A stretch of 64,000 bases of DNA from Psychrobacter submarinus (GTDB taxonomy: Bacteria > Pseudomonadota > Gammaproteobacteria > Pseudomonadales > Moraxellaceae). This document shows, one piece after another, positions 17,271 to 26,011 of the stretch (its first letter is position 1; every line of letters begins with the position of its first letter). The position numbers were made by a program, and so were the translations under genes. Under the pieces are notes generated by a model. That model ran no database searches, was not told where the DNA came from, and was given only the letters and a program-made list of their open reading frames with translations. The stretch covers positions 558,001 to 622,000 of the forward strand of contig NZ_CAJHBQ010000001.1 in the NCBI RefSeq assembly GCF_904846685.1, written 5' to 3'.

Positions 17271-17274
17271 GTGA

Positions 17275-18318
17275 TTAATTAAACTCAACCACCTGCCCCG
17301 ATAGCAAAGTAAGCTTCGATACAGGCATGACACCGCGCACCGCATTACAAAAGAACATTTGGCTGAGCTTTGGCAAATCATTATCAGCGAGTGACCTCAT
17401 AATCACCGGGTTTTGAGTCTCAGCTAAACTATCCATAAGCACTTGGCGCATGACCCCAGCCACGCCCGATTGCGTCATCGGCGGCGTGTACCATTGGCCA
17501 TCAGTGAGATAGTTTCTATCCTTGTTAACATCCTCTTGCTGACCACTGCTCATAGTATGAGAGCCGGATAACTGATAGAAGACATTGCTCATCACACCCT
17601 CGACCCACTGCCCGCTCATATCACGTAACAAGCCCTCACCTATTTCGGTATCAGGGCTTCTGGTCTTAATCTGCTCAAGCTCGCCACTGGCCAATACATT
17701 ATCGAGACGATTTAACGATTTTAGTCCTGCCAAAGTAGGCGGCAGTACAGCGATTTGTGAAGTCAGACAAACGGCGCGGCTCGGCGCTTGCTGAATAACA
17801 GAAGCACCATTTGGCAGCAGTAAGGTATCTAAGGTATCGTGAGAGTCAGCTGTTTTGTACAAGGCGCTTTGATCAGTCGCACTTTGCCCCTCGCTAGGCA
17901 TAAGCTTGAGCCAAATCTCGCAAGCATTGCCCGCTGCATCCGCAGCAAAGCTATAACCGCGTAGCGATTGGGTCGCGCGAGTGACGATGACTTTCATCAC
18001 CCCTTGCTGTAGCTGCTGCGCGTAAGCTTTTAGGCTAGAGACTAAGTGTGGCGTCGCAATATCAAGCTGCAGGGCTGCGGCATGACTCGCTAGCCGCTGC
18101 CAATGATAGTCCGCCCACAGCACCTGACCATCGCGCACCGCCATAGTAGTAAAAAAACCATCCCCATAAGCCAAACCGCGATTGTCTAACAACATAGTCA
18201 CTGGTTTCGGAGCTACTGAGGCTATCGCCGCGTTATTTGCTGGCGGATAAAGCGCGTACCAGCCCTCTACTAGCCTGCCAGCACTTTTTAGACTGTCAGT
18301 ACTGTCGATACTGCTCAC
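17275..18318 (-). CDS. pabC: Aminodeoxychorismate lyase (class IV PLP enzyme)
   Basis: 347 aa, somewhat long for PabC. It converts 4-amino-4-deoxychorismate to p-aminobenzoate and pyruvate in folate synthesis. Fold-type IV landmarks: DNRGLAYGDGFFTTMAV near residues 44-60, the cofactor Lys (about K199) in GLKSLNRLDNVLA, and EGVMSNVFYQL. The N-terminus (about 40 residues) and a Ser/Gln-rich stretch near 255-275 are extra. The start is GTG at 18318, 3 bp after the upstream lipoprotein gene, so the two are probably cotranscribed. mltG would normally follow. Confidence 0.88.
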   Translation of the reverse strand: MSSIDSTDSLKSAGRLVEGWYALYPPANNAAIASVAPKPVTMLLDNRGLAYGDGFFTTMAVRDGQVLWADYHWQRLASHAAALQLDIATPHLVSSLKAYAQQLQQGVMKVIVTRATQSLRGYSFAADAAGNACEIWLKLMPSEGQSATDQSALYKTADSHDTLDTLLLPNGASVIQQAPSRAVCLTSQIAVLPPTLAGLKSLNRLDNVLASGELEQIKTRSPDTEIGEGLLRDMSGQWVEGVMSNVFYQLSGSHTMSSGQQEDVNKDRNYLTDGQWYTPPMTQSGVAGVMRQVLMDSLAETQNPVIMRSLADNDLPKLSQMFFCNAVRGVMPVSKLTLLSGQVVEFN

Positions 18319-18321
18319 CGC

Positions 18322-19002
18322 TTAGCCTGCACTCGCTTGCGCCTTTGATTTATTAAAGATAATCATACAGCTGTAGAACTCACATTTGGCAAGCTCAATG
18401 GTTTGGCCGCCTGCGGTTTTATTTTTGACAATTTGACCGTTGAGCATATCAGCGAGCACGCGGCCACCCTCATCACCCATCAGCTGACGGGCTAGTGTGT
18501 AGGCCTTTTGGGCGTGCGCCTGACTGAGCTCTTTTTCTTTATCTGTATCGGTAGGATTGGCATAGTACCAGCCTAGCTCTAGATACTTCTGCGAGTCGAT
18601 AATATCTAGATACGGCTCATCAGCTTGCATAAAGCGGTACTTAGTCGCCGGGTTACTGGCATAATCGAGACTGTTTTTGTCGGTGGTGACCACTGAGCCA
18701 AAAGTTGACTGGATGTTATCTAGCTCGTCAATCGTTACTGGTTCGACCGCGGTACTGCCCCAACTGGACATATCATAGCTGATGGGGGTTCCTTGACTGG
18801 CGACCGCGCCATCGAGATCGGCGGCGTCTGTTGAATCGGTAGGCGCTTCGGTCGCGACCTCCTCAGTGGTTGACGACACCGAAGCTTCGCTTTCTGCGCT
18901 TGGGTTTGAGTCATTACAAGCGCTCAAAGAGACACCCGCTATCATTAGCATACTGACCATCAAAGGTTGAAGGCTGTTTTTCTGCATGGGCAATTTACTC
19001 AT
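18322..19002 (-). CDS. Hypothetical lipoprotein
   Basis: 226 aa. Lipoprotein signal with lipobox LSAC (C about 29), then an acidic Ser/Thr/Glu linker to about residue 70. The globular part (about 75-226) is unrecognised; two Cys near the end (KCEFYSC) could form a disulfide. An in-frame Met at residue 6 is an alternative start. It precedes pabC with a 3-bp gap, so the two genes form an operon. The function is unknown. Confidence 0.7.
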   Translation of the reverse strand: MSKLPMQKNSLQPLMVSMLMIAGVSLSACNDSNPSAESEASVSSTTEEVATEAPTDSTDAADLDGAVASQGTPISYDMSSWGSTAVEPVTIDELDNIQSTFGSVVTTDKNSLDYASNPATKYRFMQADEPYLDIIDSQKYLELGWYYANPTDTDKEKELSQAHAQKAYTLARQLMGDEGGRVLADMLNGQIVKNKTAGGQTIELAKCEFYSCMIIFNKSKAQASAG

Positions 19003-19376
19003 CTTATCTAGAATATTGAATGTCGAGTCCTCGACCGGCTTGATTTAAATAGGGTTTTACCAAAATCTTAATGCTGCTAGTTTACCCAACTGCTGCAGCC
19101 TTGACTAGCCTTTAGGTTACCGATAACACTACGCGCGAGTACAGTTTTGTTAACGGTATTGTTGATTTATCACCGCTGGCAACTGACCGCTGGTAATGCC
19201 CGTTTGTCAAAGAATGACCTATCGCTTATGATAACTGAGCGCTACTGCATCCCTAAACGCTACTTTAGCCCAAAAGTAGCCGTGCAAAAGTAGACATATA
19301 AGTAGATATATAAGTAACAACAAAACTAGGAATAAAACCAGTACCGCCCTCAAACTCGCCTAATAGGATTTTCGCA
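19003..19376. other. Divergent intergenic region, no gene seen
   Basis: About 370 bp between the lipoprotein gene and aroE. It contains short direct repeats of the type taagtagatatataagtaac near 19290-19320 but no clear operator, terminator or ORF. It must hold both promoters. Confidence 0.4.
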
Positions 19377-20213
19377 ATGACTCAGCACTTTGTCGTTATC
19401 GGCAACCCCATTAACCATAGCAAATCCCCTGAAATTCATCAGACTTTTGCCGCCCAAACCGATATCGATATTCGCTATCAGCGCCAGTATTGTCCAGATA
19501 ATGAAGCCAGCTTTGTCGCCGTAGTAGAGGCTTTTTTTTATGGCGGCGGCGTGGGCGCTAACGTCACTGTACCGTTTAAACAAATCGCCTTTAGTCACTG
19601 TCAGACGCAAGGAGGGCTATCTGAACATGCCCGCGTGGCAGGCGCAGTCAATACGTTACTCATAAAAGACGGTGCGGTTTATGGTGACAATACCGATGGT
19701 CAAGGCTTGGTCAATCACATCATAAGCTTAGGCTGGCCGCTTGATGGCGCGCGTGTGGCGATTATTGGCGCAGGCGGCGCGGCGCGCGGCGTGGTGCTGC
19801 CGCTTATCGAAGCAGGTATCGCCTCCTTAACGATTGCCAATCGCACTTTGAGTAAAGCGCAGATACTAGTCACTGAGCTTAGCGCCGCGAGCCAAACGAT
19901 TGAGAAGCAGGCGATTGCGACTTGTACGACGGCGGAGCTGACTGGCGAGTTTGACTTGATTATCAATGCTACCTCCATCGGTCTGACAGGGGACACTTTG
20001 CCGATAGCGGATAGTCTGAACACTCACTATGCTTACGATATGATGTACGGGCGCGCCCTGCCGTTCTTGCAGCACTTTACGCGGCGCGGCGCGCAAGTGT
20101 CGGATGGTTACGGTATGCTTATCAATCAAGCAGCGCTAAGCTTTGAGCGCTGGACCGGACGAGCGGTAGAGGTTGCGGCAGCGACAATAGACTTGCAATC
20201 GCCATCGACGTAA
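19377..20213 (+). CDS. aroE: Shikimate dehydrogenase (NADP+)
   Basis: 278 aa. Reduces 3-dehydroshikimate to shikimate in aromatic amino-acid synthesis. Shikimate-site motif NPINHSKSPEIHQTF, catalytic Lys in GANVTVPFK, Asp in DNTDGQGL, Rossmann loop GAGGAARGV, NADP-selecting NRTLSKA, then INATSIGL, YDMMYG and GYGMLINQA. Complete and single-copy in the window. No terminator follows; a 7-bp repeat array lies 11 bp past the stop. Confidence 0.96.
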   Translation: MTQHFVVIGNPINHSKSPEIHQTFAAQTDIDIRYQRQYCPDNEASFVAVVEAFFYGGGVGANVTVPFKQIAFSHCQTQGGLSEHARVAGAVNTLLIKDGAVYGDNTDGQGLVNHIISLGWPLDGARVAIIGAGGAARGVVLPLIEAGIASLTIANRTLSKAQILVTELSAASQTIEKQAIATCTTAELTGEFDLIINATSIGLTGDTLPIADSLNTHYAYDMMYGRALPFLQHFTRRGAQVSDGYGMLINQAALSFERWTGRAVEVAAATIDLQSPST

Positions 20214-20223
20214 AGCATTTTAG

Positions 20224-20265
20224 AGCACTTAGCACTTAGCACTTAGCACTTAGCACTTAGCACTT
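20224..20265. repeat. Simple sequence repeat, six copies of a 7-bp unit
   Basis: agcactt occurs six times without interruption between the convergent aroE and FUSC genes. Slippage-prone; it lies outside both ORFs. Confidence 0.9.
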
Positions 20266-20273
20266 TAAACATT

Positions 20274-21404
20274 CTAAACCCCAAAACGCGCTAACAGCCA
20301 GCGCTCTAAGCGATGTAGCGGGGCCCGCAGCTTTGCAGATTGCATCGCTATACCGCCTATCAGGCCAATGATACAGCCGAGCGCAGTATCTAGCATTCGT
20401 GCTTGGATGACCTCTTGATAGAGCTGCTGCGAGGGCGGTAGACCACTGCCATATTCAGCGATAAACACGGTCAATGGTGTGATAAATACCACTGCAAGAC
20501 CATAATGGCGATCGACTAACGACTCAATACATAGCATCAGCACCAAGATAGCGGCAGCGACTTGCCACAATGTCAGCTGCCAAGACAGCATCCATGCCGC
20601 CACTCCCATGCCTATCAGCGTGCCGAGCAGACGATGAAACTGCTTAATCCACATGGTACGTAGATGAATACCTTGAATAATAATAAAGCAGCTCACCGCC
20701 ACCCAATACGGATAAGGCATCGTGAGCACTAAAGCGATAGACAAAGCTAGACTGACAAAACCGGCCACCATGATACTTTCACTGATTGTCTCCGGCTGAT
20801 AGCTTTGAGCTGGTAGATTAGTGCGCTTGCGTGTCGCTAATAAAAACAGCGAGTACAGCAGCGCCATGATAAGAGCAAAACCGCTACCGAGCATCACAAG
20901 GCCAGTCGCTGCGACAATGTGCGTCAAAGGTACAGGGATAAATAAGGCGATAGCGGTAGACATCATCACAAACAGTCCGGCCGGCGGCGGCTGGTTGTAG
21001 TAGCGCCCAAAGATCACAATAGCAAAAGCCACTAACGCAAATACCGGAATCTTAATAAAAGCCAGCTGCTGGGCGATGAGTCCTAACGCGAAGCATAACG
21101 CCATCGCAAAACCCCAAGCCATCACCGTCACCATACGCTGCGGCAAGCTGCCTCCAAAGGGCAGGTTTAGAATAATCATCGCCCCAAGCGAAGCTTTAAT
21201 CCCGGCAGATAGCGCCTCAAAATACGCACCCACAAATACCGGAAAGCTAATCGCGATAGCAGCGATAAGGGGCATATGCCAAGGCCGACGGCTTTGATTG
21301 ACAGCCATCAAATGCTCAACTTCACCGCTAATCAAACGCTTGATAGTCACCCATAGCCGCTGCAACAAGCGGTAGTAGACATGGCGACTGTACTTAACTG
21401 ACAT
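20274..21404 (-). CDS. FUSC-family inner-membrane protein
   Basis: 376 aa with two blocks of hydrophobic helices (about 45-190 and 215-360), the duplicated layout of FUSC/aromatic-acid exporter-like proteins. The second block starts PYWVAVSCFIIIQG, the FUSC hallmark, followed by HRLLGTLIGMGVAAW. Members of this family include YccS-like and AaeB-like exporters; the long cytoplasmic domain of YccS is missing, so this is a short form. Substrate unknown. Monocistronic. Confidence 0.8.
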   Translation of the reverse strand: MSVKYSRHVYYRLLQRLWVTIKRLISGEVEHLMAVNQSRRPWHMPLIAAIAISFPVFVGAYFEALSAGIKASLGAMIILNLPFGGSLPQRMVTVMAWGFAMALCFALGLIAQQLAFIKIPVFALVAFAIVIFGRYYNQPPPAGLFVMMSTAIALFIPVPLTHIVAATGLVMLGSGFALIMALLYSLFLLATRKRTNLPAQSYQPETISESIMVAGFVSLALSIALVLTMPYPYWVAVSCFIIIQGIHLRTMWIKQFHRLLGTLIGMGVAAWMLSWQLTLWQVAAAILVLMLCIESLVDRHYGLAVVFITPLTVFIAEYGSGLPPSQQLYQEVIQARMLDTALGCIIGLIGGIAMQSAKLRAPLHRLERWLLARFGV

Positions 21405-21768
21405 ATATGAAACCCTAAATTACCCTCTAGCTTTGAGTTATCCCATGACTCTGATGCGACAAGAACTATGTTACATTTGACTGAACTGCAGCTGTTATTT
21501 TCGGTGTCCCATTTACCTTTTATCATAACCAATAGTAATATCATACTTTATTAGTTATGAATATTATTTATAAATGGTATATTTGTGACGACAGACTCTT
21601 TATACTGGGTCTATCATAATTGTCATAGCAGCGCCCCTTTATAGTCAAGATAACTCACCCTTATCTTATTCCTATATTAGCCTTACCATAATTTCTATAG
21701 TCAGCTCACCGATGAAGATCTAATGACCTATCATCGGTTGTTGTCTCAACTTGTCAAAGAGAGTCCCT
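21405..21768. other. Intergenic region, no gene seen
   Basis: About 360 bp of AT-rich DNA between the divergent FUSC and acyl-CoA dehydrogenase genes. It presumably contains both promoters. No clear operator or hairpin was found. Confidence 0.4.
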
Positions 21769-23589
21769 ATGTTAACTTACAAAGCCCCTTTACGTGATAT
21801 TAAGTTTTTAATAAATGATGTTTTTGATTATCAGTCACACTATAAAACCTTGGACAATGGCGAAAACGCGGACCCTGAAACGGTCGACATGATCTTGCAA
21901 GGAATGGCTGATTTTGCCGAAAACATTCTATCTCCTATCTATCAGCCTGCTGATGAAGAAGGCTGTCATTTTGAAGATGGCGTCGTCACTACGCCTAAAG
22001 GCTTCAAAGAAGCTTACAACCAGTTTGTAGAAGGCGGCTGGCAAGGTATCTCATACCCTGAAGAGTACGGCGGTATGAACTTGCCGATGTCGATCAACCT
22101 AATCAAAGCTGAGATCATCGGTACGGCTAACTGGCCGTGGTCTATGTACCCAGGCCTATCGACTGGCTGTATCAACACTATCATGCAGTACGGTACCGAT
22201 GAGCAAAAAGAAACTTACATGCATAAGCTGGTCGAAGGTACTTGGTCAGGTACTATGTGCCTAACTGAGCCGCAGTGTGGTACTGACTTAGGCCAAGTTA
22301 AGTCAAAAGCGATTCCGCAAGAGGACGGTACGTACAAACTATCAGGTACTAAGATTTTCATCTCAAGCGGTGAGCATGACTTGACGGACAACATCGTCCA
22401 TATCGTTCTTGCCCGCCTGCCGGATGCACCTGAAGGTACACGCGGTATCTCACTATTTATCGTACCAAAATTCTTGCCAAACGCAGAAGGCGAAGCTGGC
22501 GAGCGTAACGGCGTCACTTGTGGCTCTATCGAGCACAAAATGGGTATCAGCTCATCAGCGACTTGTGTCCTAAACTTTGACGCCGCGACAGGTTACCTCA
22601 TCGGTGAGCCGAACAAAGGCCTAAAAGCCATGTTCACCTTTATGAACACGGCGCGTATCGGTACAGGTATCGAAGGCCTGGCACATACTGAATTGTCTTT
22701 CCAAAACGCGCTACCGTATGCCAAAGAGCGCCGCTCTATGCGTACCTTATCAGGCACAAAAGATCCTGAAAAAGTAGCAGATGCGATTATCCATCACGCT
22801 GACGTGCGCCGTATGCTATTGACGCAAAAAGCCTTTGCAGAAGGCGGCCGCTCGATGATTTATCACTCAGGTCGCTATGCGGATAAGATGTCGCAAGGTG
22901 TGGCTAATGGTGATGATGCCGAGTTTGAAAAATGGGATGATAAGTTAGGCTTTTATACACCTATTCTTAAAGGCTTCTTGACTGAGCTGGGTATCGAAGC
23001 GGCTAAGCACGGCCAGCAGGTCTACGGTGGCCACGGTTATATCAAAGAGTGGGGCATGGAGCTGATCGCTCGTGATGCACGTATCGCTACTATGTACGAA
23101 GGTACTACCGGTGTTCAAGCCCTAGACTTACTTGGCCGTAAAGTTATCTTGCAATCAAAAGGTAAGATCATCCGCGACTACACCTCAAGCATTATGAAGT
23201 GGTGTAGTGAGCACGCTCTTAATAAAGACATGCGTAAATTCGTATGGGCTTTGACTAAGCTATGTGCTGAGTGGAACACCTTAACGGTACGCTTGATGCT
23301 GATGGCGCGTAAAGATCGTGAAATCATCTCAGCGGCTTCAGAAGACTACTTAATGTACTCAGGCTATGTGATGATGGGTTATCACTGGGCACGTATGGCG
23401 GCTGTCGCTTATGACAAGCTAGAAAACGGTGGCGTAGAGGCACCAGAATTCTATCAAGCGAAGATTCAAACCGCTGAGTTCTATTTTGATAAGCTGCTAC
23501 CTCGCACCTCAGGCCACGCCGAAGGTATGGTTGCGCCAAGTGAGAGCATGACTTCAATGGACATCGAAAACTTTGCATTTTTAGACTAA
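21769..23589 (+). CDS. Acyl-CoA dehydrogenase (large form with C-terminal extension)
   Basis: 606 aa. Flavoenzyme of beta-oxidation. N-terminal helical domain to about residue 150, FAD-binding middle with CLTEPQCGTDLG and the substrate loop KIFISSGEHDL, and the C-terminal helical domain with the MYEGTTGVQALDLLGRK catalytic-Glu region. The last about 130 residues match the extra C-terminal domain of the large bacterial dehydrogenases. ATG at 21769 was chosen, with aaagagag just upstream; a TTG 18 bp earlier would add six residues. Monocistronic with its own terminator. It probably acts on medium- or long-chain acyl-CoA; the chain length is not readable. Confidence 0.93.
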   Translation: MLTYKAPLRDIKFLINDVFDYQSHYKTLDNGENADPETVDMILQGMADFAENILSPIYQPADEEGCHFEDGVVTTPKGFKEAYNQFVEGGWQGISYPEEYGGMNLPMSINLIKAEIIGTANWPWSMYPGLSTGCINTIMQYGTDEQKETYMHKLVEGTWSGTMCLTEPQCGTDLGQVKSKAIPQEDGTYKLSGTKIFISSGEHDLTDNIVHIVLARLPDAPEGTRGISLFIVPKFLPNAEGEAGERNGVTCGSIEHKMGISSSATCVLNFDAATGYLIGEPNKGLKAMFTFMNTARIGTGIEGLAHTELSFQNALPYAKERRSMRTLSGTKDPEKVADAIIHHADVRRMLLTQKAFAEGGRSMIYHSGRYADKMSQGVANGDDAEFEKWDDKLGFYTPILKGFLTELGIEAAKHGQQVYGGHGYIKEWGMELIARDARIATMYEGTTGVQALDLLGRKVILQSKGKIIRDYTSSIMKWCSEHALNKDMRKFVWALTKLCAEWNTLTVRLMLMARKDREIISAASEDYLMYSGYVMMGYHWARMAAVAYDKLENGGVEAPEFYQAKIQTAEFYFDKLLPRTSGHAEGMVAPSESMTSMDIENFAFLD

Positions 23590-23633
23590 TACTAAGCCTG
23601 TTGCCGTCTAAAAACAGCTACTAATACAAAAGT

Positions 23634-23663
23634 AAAAAAGCGCCTAATAATTAGGCGCTTTTT
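23634..23663 (+). terminator. Rho-independent terminator
   Basis: aaaaaagcgcctaa/ttaggcgctttt hairpin with a 3-nt loop; A-run and T-run on either side make it bidirectional. Confidence 0.9.
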
Positions 23664-23708
23664 CTATGGTCGATAATAAGCGTATAAAACCTGCGACTCG
23701 ATTGCTTA

Positions 23709-24080
23709 TTATTCAAGCATTTGTTTATGATACACCGCGCTAATCTCTTCTACTTCAACGCATATCTGCAGCGCCGCGCGGCCTGACTGATCGCTTGCCA
23801 GCTCACTATTTATAGCAATCACCAATATCTCAGCGAGCTGATTACGCGCTATGATATCACGCCCACTCATCAGTTTAAGATGCGCGTAAATAAAGCCATA
23901 CTCTTGCTCGTCATCTTCGACCCCAACTAAAAAACTATCGATAGGTAGCATACGCGCCTTAATATCGGTAGGCTTGCCGAAATGTCCGCTACTCCACAGT
24001 GCTTGGTTCAGTGTTTTTAAGAGTGTCTCAGGGCGCTTGATAGTGACATTAGGTGTGGCTTGAATAGTAAGATGCGGCAT
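23709..24080 (-). CDS. 5-carboxymethyl-2-hydroxymuconate isomerase-like tautomerase
   Basis: 123 aa. Starts MPHLTIQ, giving Pro as the N-terminal residue after Met removal, the catalytic base of the tautomerase superfamily. The rest fits the CHMI (HpaF-like) branch, with FIYAHLKLMSGRD in the second half. CHMI acts in homoprotocatechuate breakdown, but no hpa genes are nearby, so the substrate here is uncertain. AAGGAAAA precedes the start. The gene lies behind ybaK, 71 bp away, on the same strand. Confidence 0.8.
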   Translation of the reverse strand: MPHLTIQATPNVTIKRPETLLKTLNQALWSSGHFGKPTDIKARMLPIDSFLVGVEDDEQEYGFIYAHLKLMSGRDIIARNQLAEILVIAINSELASDQSGRAALQICVEVEEISAVYHKQMLE

Positions 24081-24151
24081 AGAATTTTCCTTATTAAAGT
24101 ATTACATTTATAAAAAAGGGCTAGGCATAAATAAAGCTAGGTATAAAAAAG

Positions 24152-24646
24152 TTAGGAGTCGTTATCGATAATATCAGCAAACTGCGCCTTTAGGGTTACC
24201 GCCAGCTCACTAGCCGGCAGCTCAATCTCTAGCCCGCGACGTCCAGCGCTCACATAGATGGTTGGGTGTTGCTGCGCACTACTATCAATCACTGTTGCTA
24301 GGCGCTTTTTTTGTCCTAACGGACTGACCCCGCCGAGCACATAGCCACTGCTACGCTGCACCTCTTGCGGCTCGGCCATTTGTACTTTTTTGCAAGATAC
24401 AGTGTTATGCAAACATAGCGCTTTAGCCATTTTTTTAAAATTTAATGTGTTGTTTACTGGCAGCACTGCTACCGCCAATTGGCCATTATCCGTCTTTACA
24501 ACTAAGGTTTTAAAGACGCGTTCGGCGGCAACGCCTAGCTTTTCGGCGGCTTCTAGCCCGTAGGAGCTTGCGCTGGTTTCATGCGTATATTCATGTATGG
24601 TATACGTGAGCTTGAGTGTTTTGGCTAGATTAATAGCGGGAGTCAT
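24152..24646 (-). CDS. ybaK: Cys-tRNA(Pro)/Cys-tRNA(Cys) deacylase YbaK
   Basis: 164 aa, full length. YbaK hydrolyses Cys mischarged onto tRNA-Pro. Conserved features: HETSASSYGLEAAEKLGV, RVFKTLVVK with the substrate Lys, VLPVNNTLNFKKMAKAL, and SGYVLGGVSPLGQKK followed by the terminal RRGLEIELPA. Probably cotranscribed with the tautomerase gene behind it. Confidence 0.93.
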   Translation of the reverse strand: MTPAINLAKTLKLTYTIHEYTHETSASSYGLEAAEKLGVAAERVFKTLVVKTDNGQLAVAVLPVNNTLNFKKMAKALCLHNTVSCKKVQMAEPQEVQRSSGYVLGGVSPLGQKKRLATVIDSSAQQHPTIYVSAGRRGLEIELPASELAVTLKAQFADIIDNDS

Positions 24647-24768
24647 AAGCAGCTACCCCAAAGAATGAGTAAAAATGAAGCGTTTGAATGCCATTTATCT
24701 TAACCACTTTTTGTATCGATTAACATAGCTTGGCATAAGCATTTCGATGACTAATAGACTAATACTAT

Positions 24769-25048
24769 TAGGGCGTGTTGAACATTCACAAATGCGCACT
24801 GCTGATCGCTAAAATAGTTCTAGTCTAAGTGAAAATTGCAGGTAATGCTTATTGCATTGGCTAGATTTTCGCAACGACTAGGGCGATTTTAGCATCAGCC
24901 CTAACTACAACAACAGGGACAGGACTATTTTTTGCCGCTTTATTGATAAAAATAGACGCTTAGAACGACTAAACTTACCATTTTTATCTGCAAATCGCCT
25001 AAAAAATAGTCTCTGTCAGTGCCACGGTCGAATGTTCAACACGCCCTA
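24769..25048 (+). mobile_element. MITE-like element, copy A
   Basis: About 280 bp without an ORF. Ends are perfect inverted repeats: tagggcgtgttgaacattc at the left and its complement at the right, each edged by TA, which suggests a TA target duplication. The interior is closely similar to the reverse complement of copy B at 28712-29018. Probably mobilised in trans by a transposase not present in this window. Confidence 0.88.
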
Positions 25049-25091
25049 AGTTCCATGTTTTATTTTTAATCAAAATCTATTGGAGAAAATG

Positions 25092-25703
25092 ATGTCAAAT
25101 TTACAAGATCTACAGCAATTAGCCGAAAAGCGTCGTTCTATTTACGCGCTAGGCGATCAGCTACCAGTATCTAATGAAGAAGTCGTCAAGCTAGTTGAGC
25201 ATGCGCTATTGCATACGCCCTCATCATTTAATTCACAGTCTGCCCGTCTAGTTGTCCTATTTGGCGAAGACCATAATAAACTGTGGGATATCACAGAAGA
25301 GACCTTAAAAGCTATCGTTGGCGATAATGAGCAGTTCCAAGCCACTAAAGACAAAATCGCCGGCTTTAGAGCGGGTGCGGGTACGGTACTATTCTTCGAA
25401 GATAAGGGCGTCGTCAGAAGTATGCAGGAAGCCGCGCCACTATATGCTGATCAGTTCCCAATTTGGGCACACCAGACCAACGCTATGCATCAGTATGTGA
25501 TTTGGACGGCGCTTGCTAGCCTAGATATTGGAGCCAACTTACAGCACTATAATCCAGTTATCGATCAAAGAGTCGCTGAAGAATGGAATATCGCTGACGA
25601 TTGGGAACTAAACGCCCAAATGGTGTTCGGTAGCATTGAGCAGCCTGCAGGCGACAAAGAGTTCAAGCCAGTTGAAGAGCGCATGAAAGTATTTGGCGCG
25701 TAA
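25092..25703 (+). CDS. Nitroreductase-family FMN oxidoreductase
   Basis: 203 aa. Matches the short Frm2/Hbn1/CinD-type nitroreductases: RRSIYALG, then HTPSSFNSQSARLVVLFGEDH, KLWDIT, AGAGTVLFFED, IGANLQHYNP and the C-terminal FGSIEQPAGDKEF. These are FMN-dependent NAD(P)H oxidoreductases for quinones or nitro-compounds; the physiological substrate is unknown. Start chosen at ATG 25092; ATG 25089 and TTG 25080 are alternatives and the gga stands at 25083. It begins 44 bp after MITE copy A, so its promoter may lie in the MITE. It ends at a strong terminator, so it is not in one operon with mesX. Confidence 0.88.
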   Translation: MSNLQDLQQLAEKRRSIYALGDQLPVSNEEVVKLVEHALLHTPSSFNSQSARLVVLFGEDHNKLWDITEETLKAIVGDNEQFQATKDKIAGFRAGAGTVLFFEDKGVVRSMQEAAPLYADQFPIWAHQTNAMHQYVIWTALASLDIGANLQHYNPVIDQRVAEEWNIADDWELNAQMVFGSIEQPAGDKEFKPVEERMKVFGA

Positions 25704-25742
25704 GTTACTGTTGTAAATACAACAATAGCCAGTACTAAAAAT

Positions 25743-25779
25743 AAAACCCCGCTACTATGAATTTAGTAGCGGGGTTTTT
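25743..25779 (+). terminator. Rho-independent terminator
   Basis: aaaaccccgctact/agtagcggggtttt hairpin followed by T, between the nitroreductase and mesX. Confidence 0.92.
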
Positions 25780-25874
25780 ATTTATGAGAAACGGTTTGCA
25801 CGGTAATGGCTACAATTTTATGATAATAGTCCCCTCTCCAAAAGCTTTATATCAATATAGCTTACAAATAACCA

Positions 25875-25887
25875 TGAATTTTATTCA
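25875..25887. promoter_or_regulatory. MetR-like binding box upstream of mesX
   Basis: tgaattttattca fits the enterobacterial MetR consensus TGAANNTNNTTCA exactly. It lies 125 bp before the mesX start, between a terminator and the gene, where an activator site for a methionine synthesis operon is expected. Function inferred; no metR gene is in the window. Confidence 0.5.
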
Positions 25888-26011
25888 TCTTATCTTTAAA
25901 TAACATCGTTTTTATTCATGTGAGGTTCAAGGTATGATTCATCCCATACACAAATTAGCTTTTATCTGAGGCCTCGAGACGAGAGCTATCAGAGTAGTAA
26001 AGGGGACTATC

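Noticed and set aside
20274..21404. FUSC protein as full-length YccS
   Set aside because: The large cytoplasmic domain between the two membrane blocks is missing and the length is about half.
24769..25048. MITE copy A as a small RNA gene or attenuator of the nitroreductase
   Set aside because: The same sequence occurs inverted at 28.7 kb with perfect terminal repeats and TA borders, which is better explained by a mobile element.
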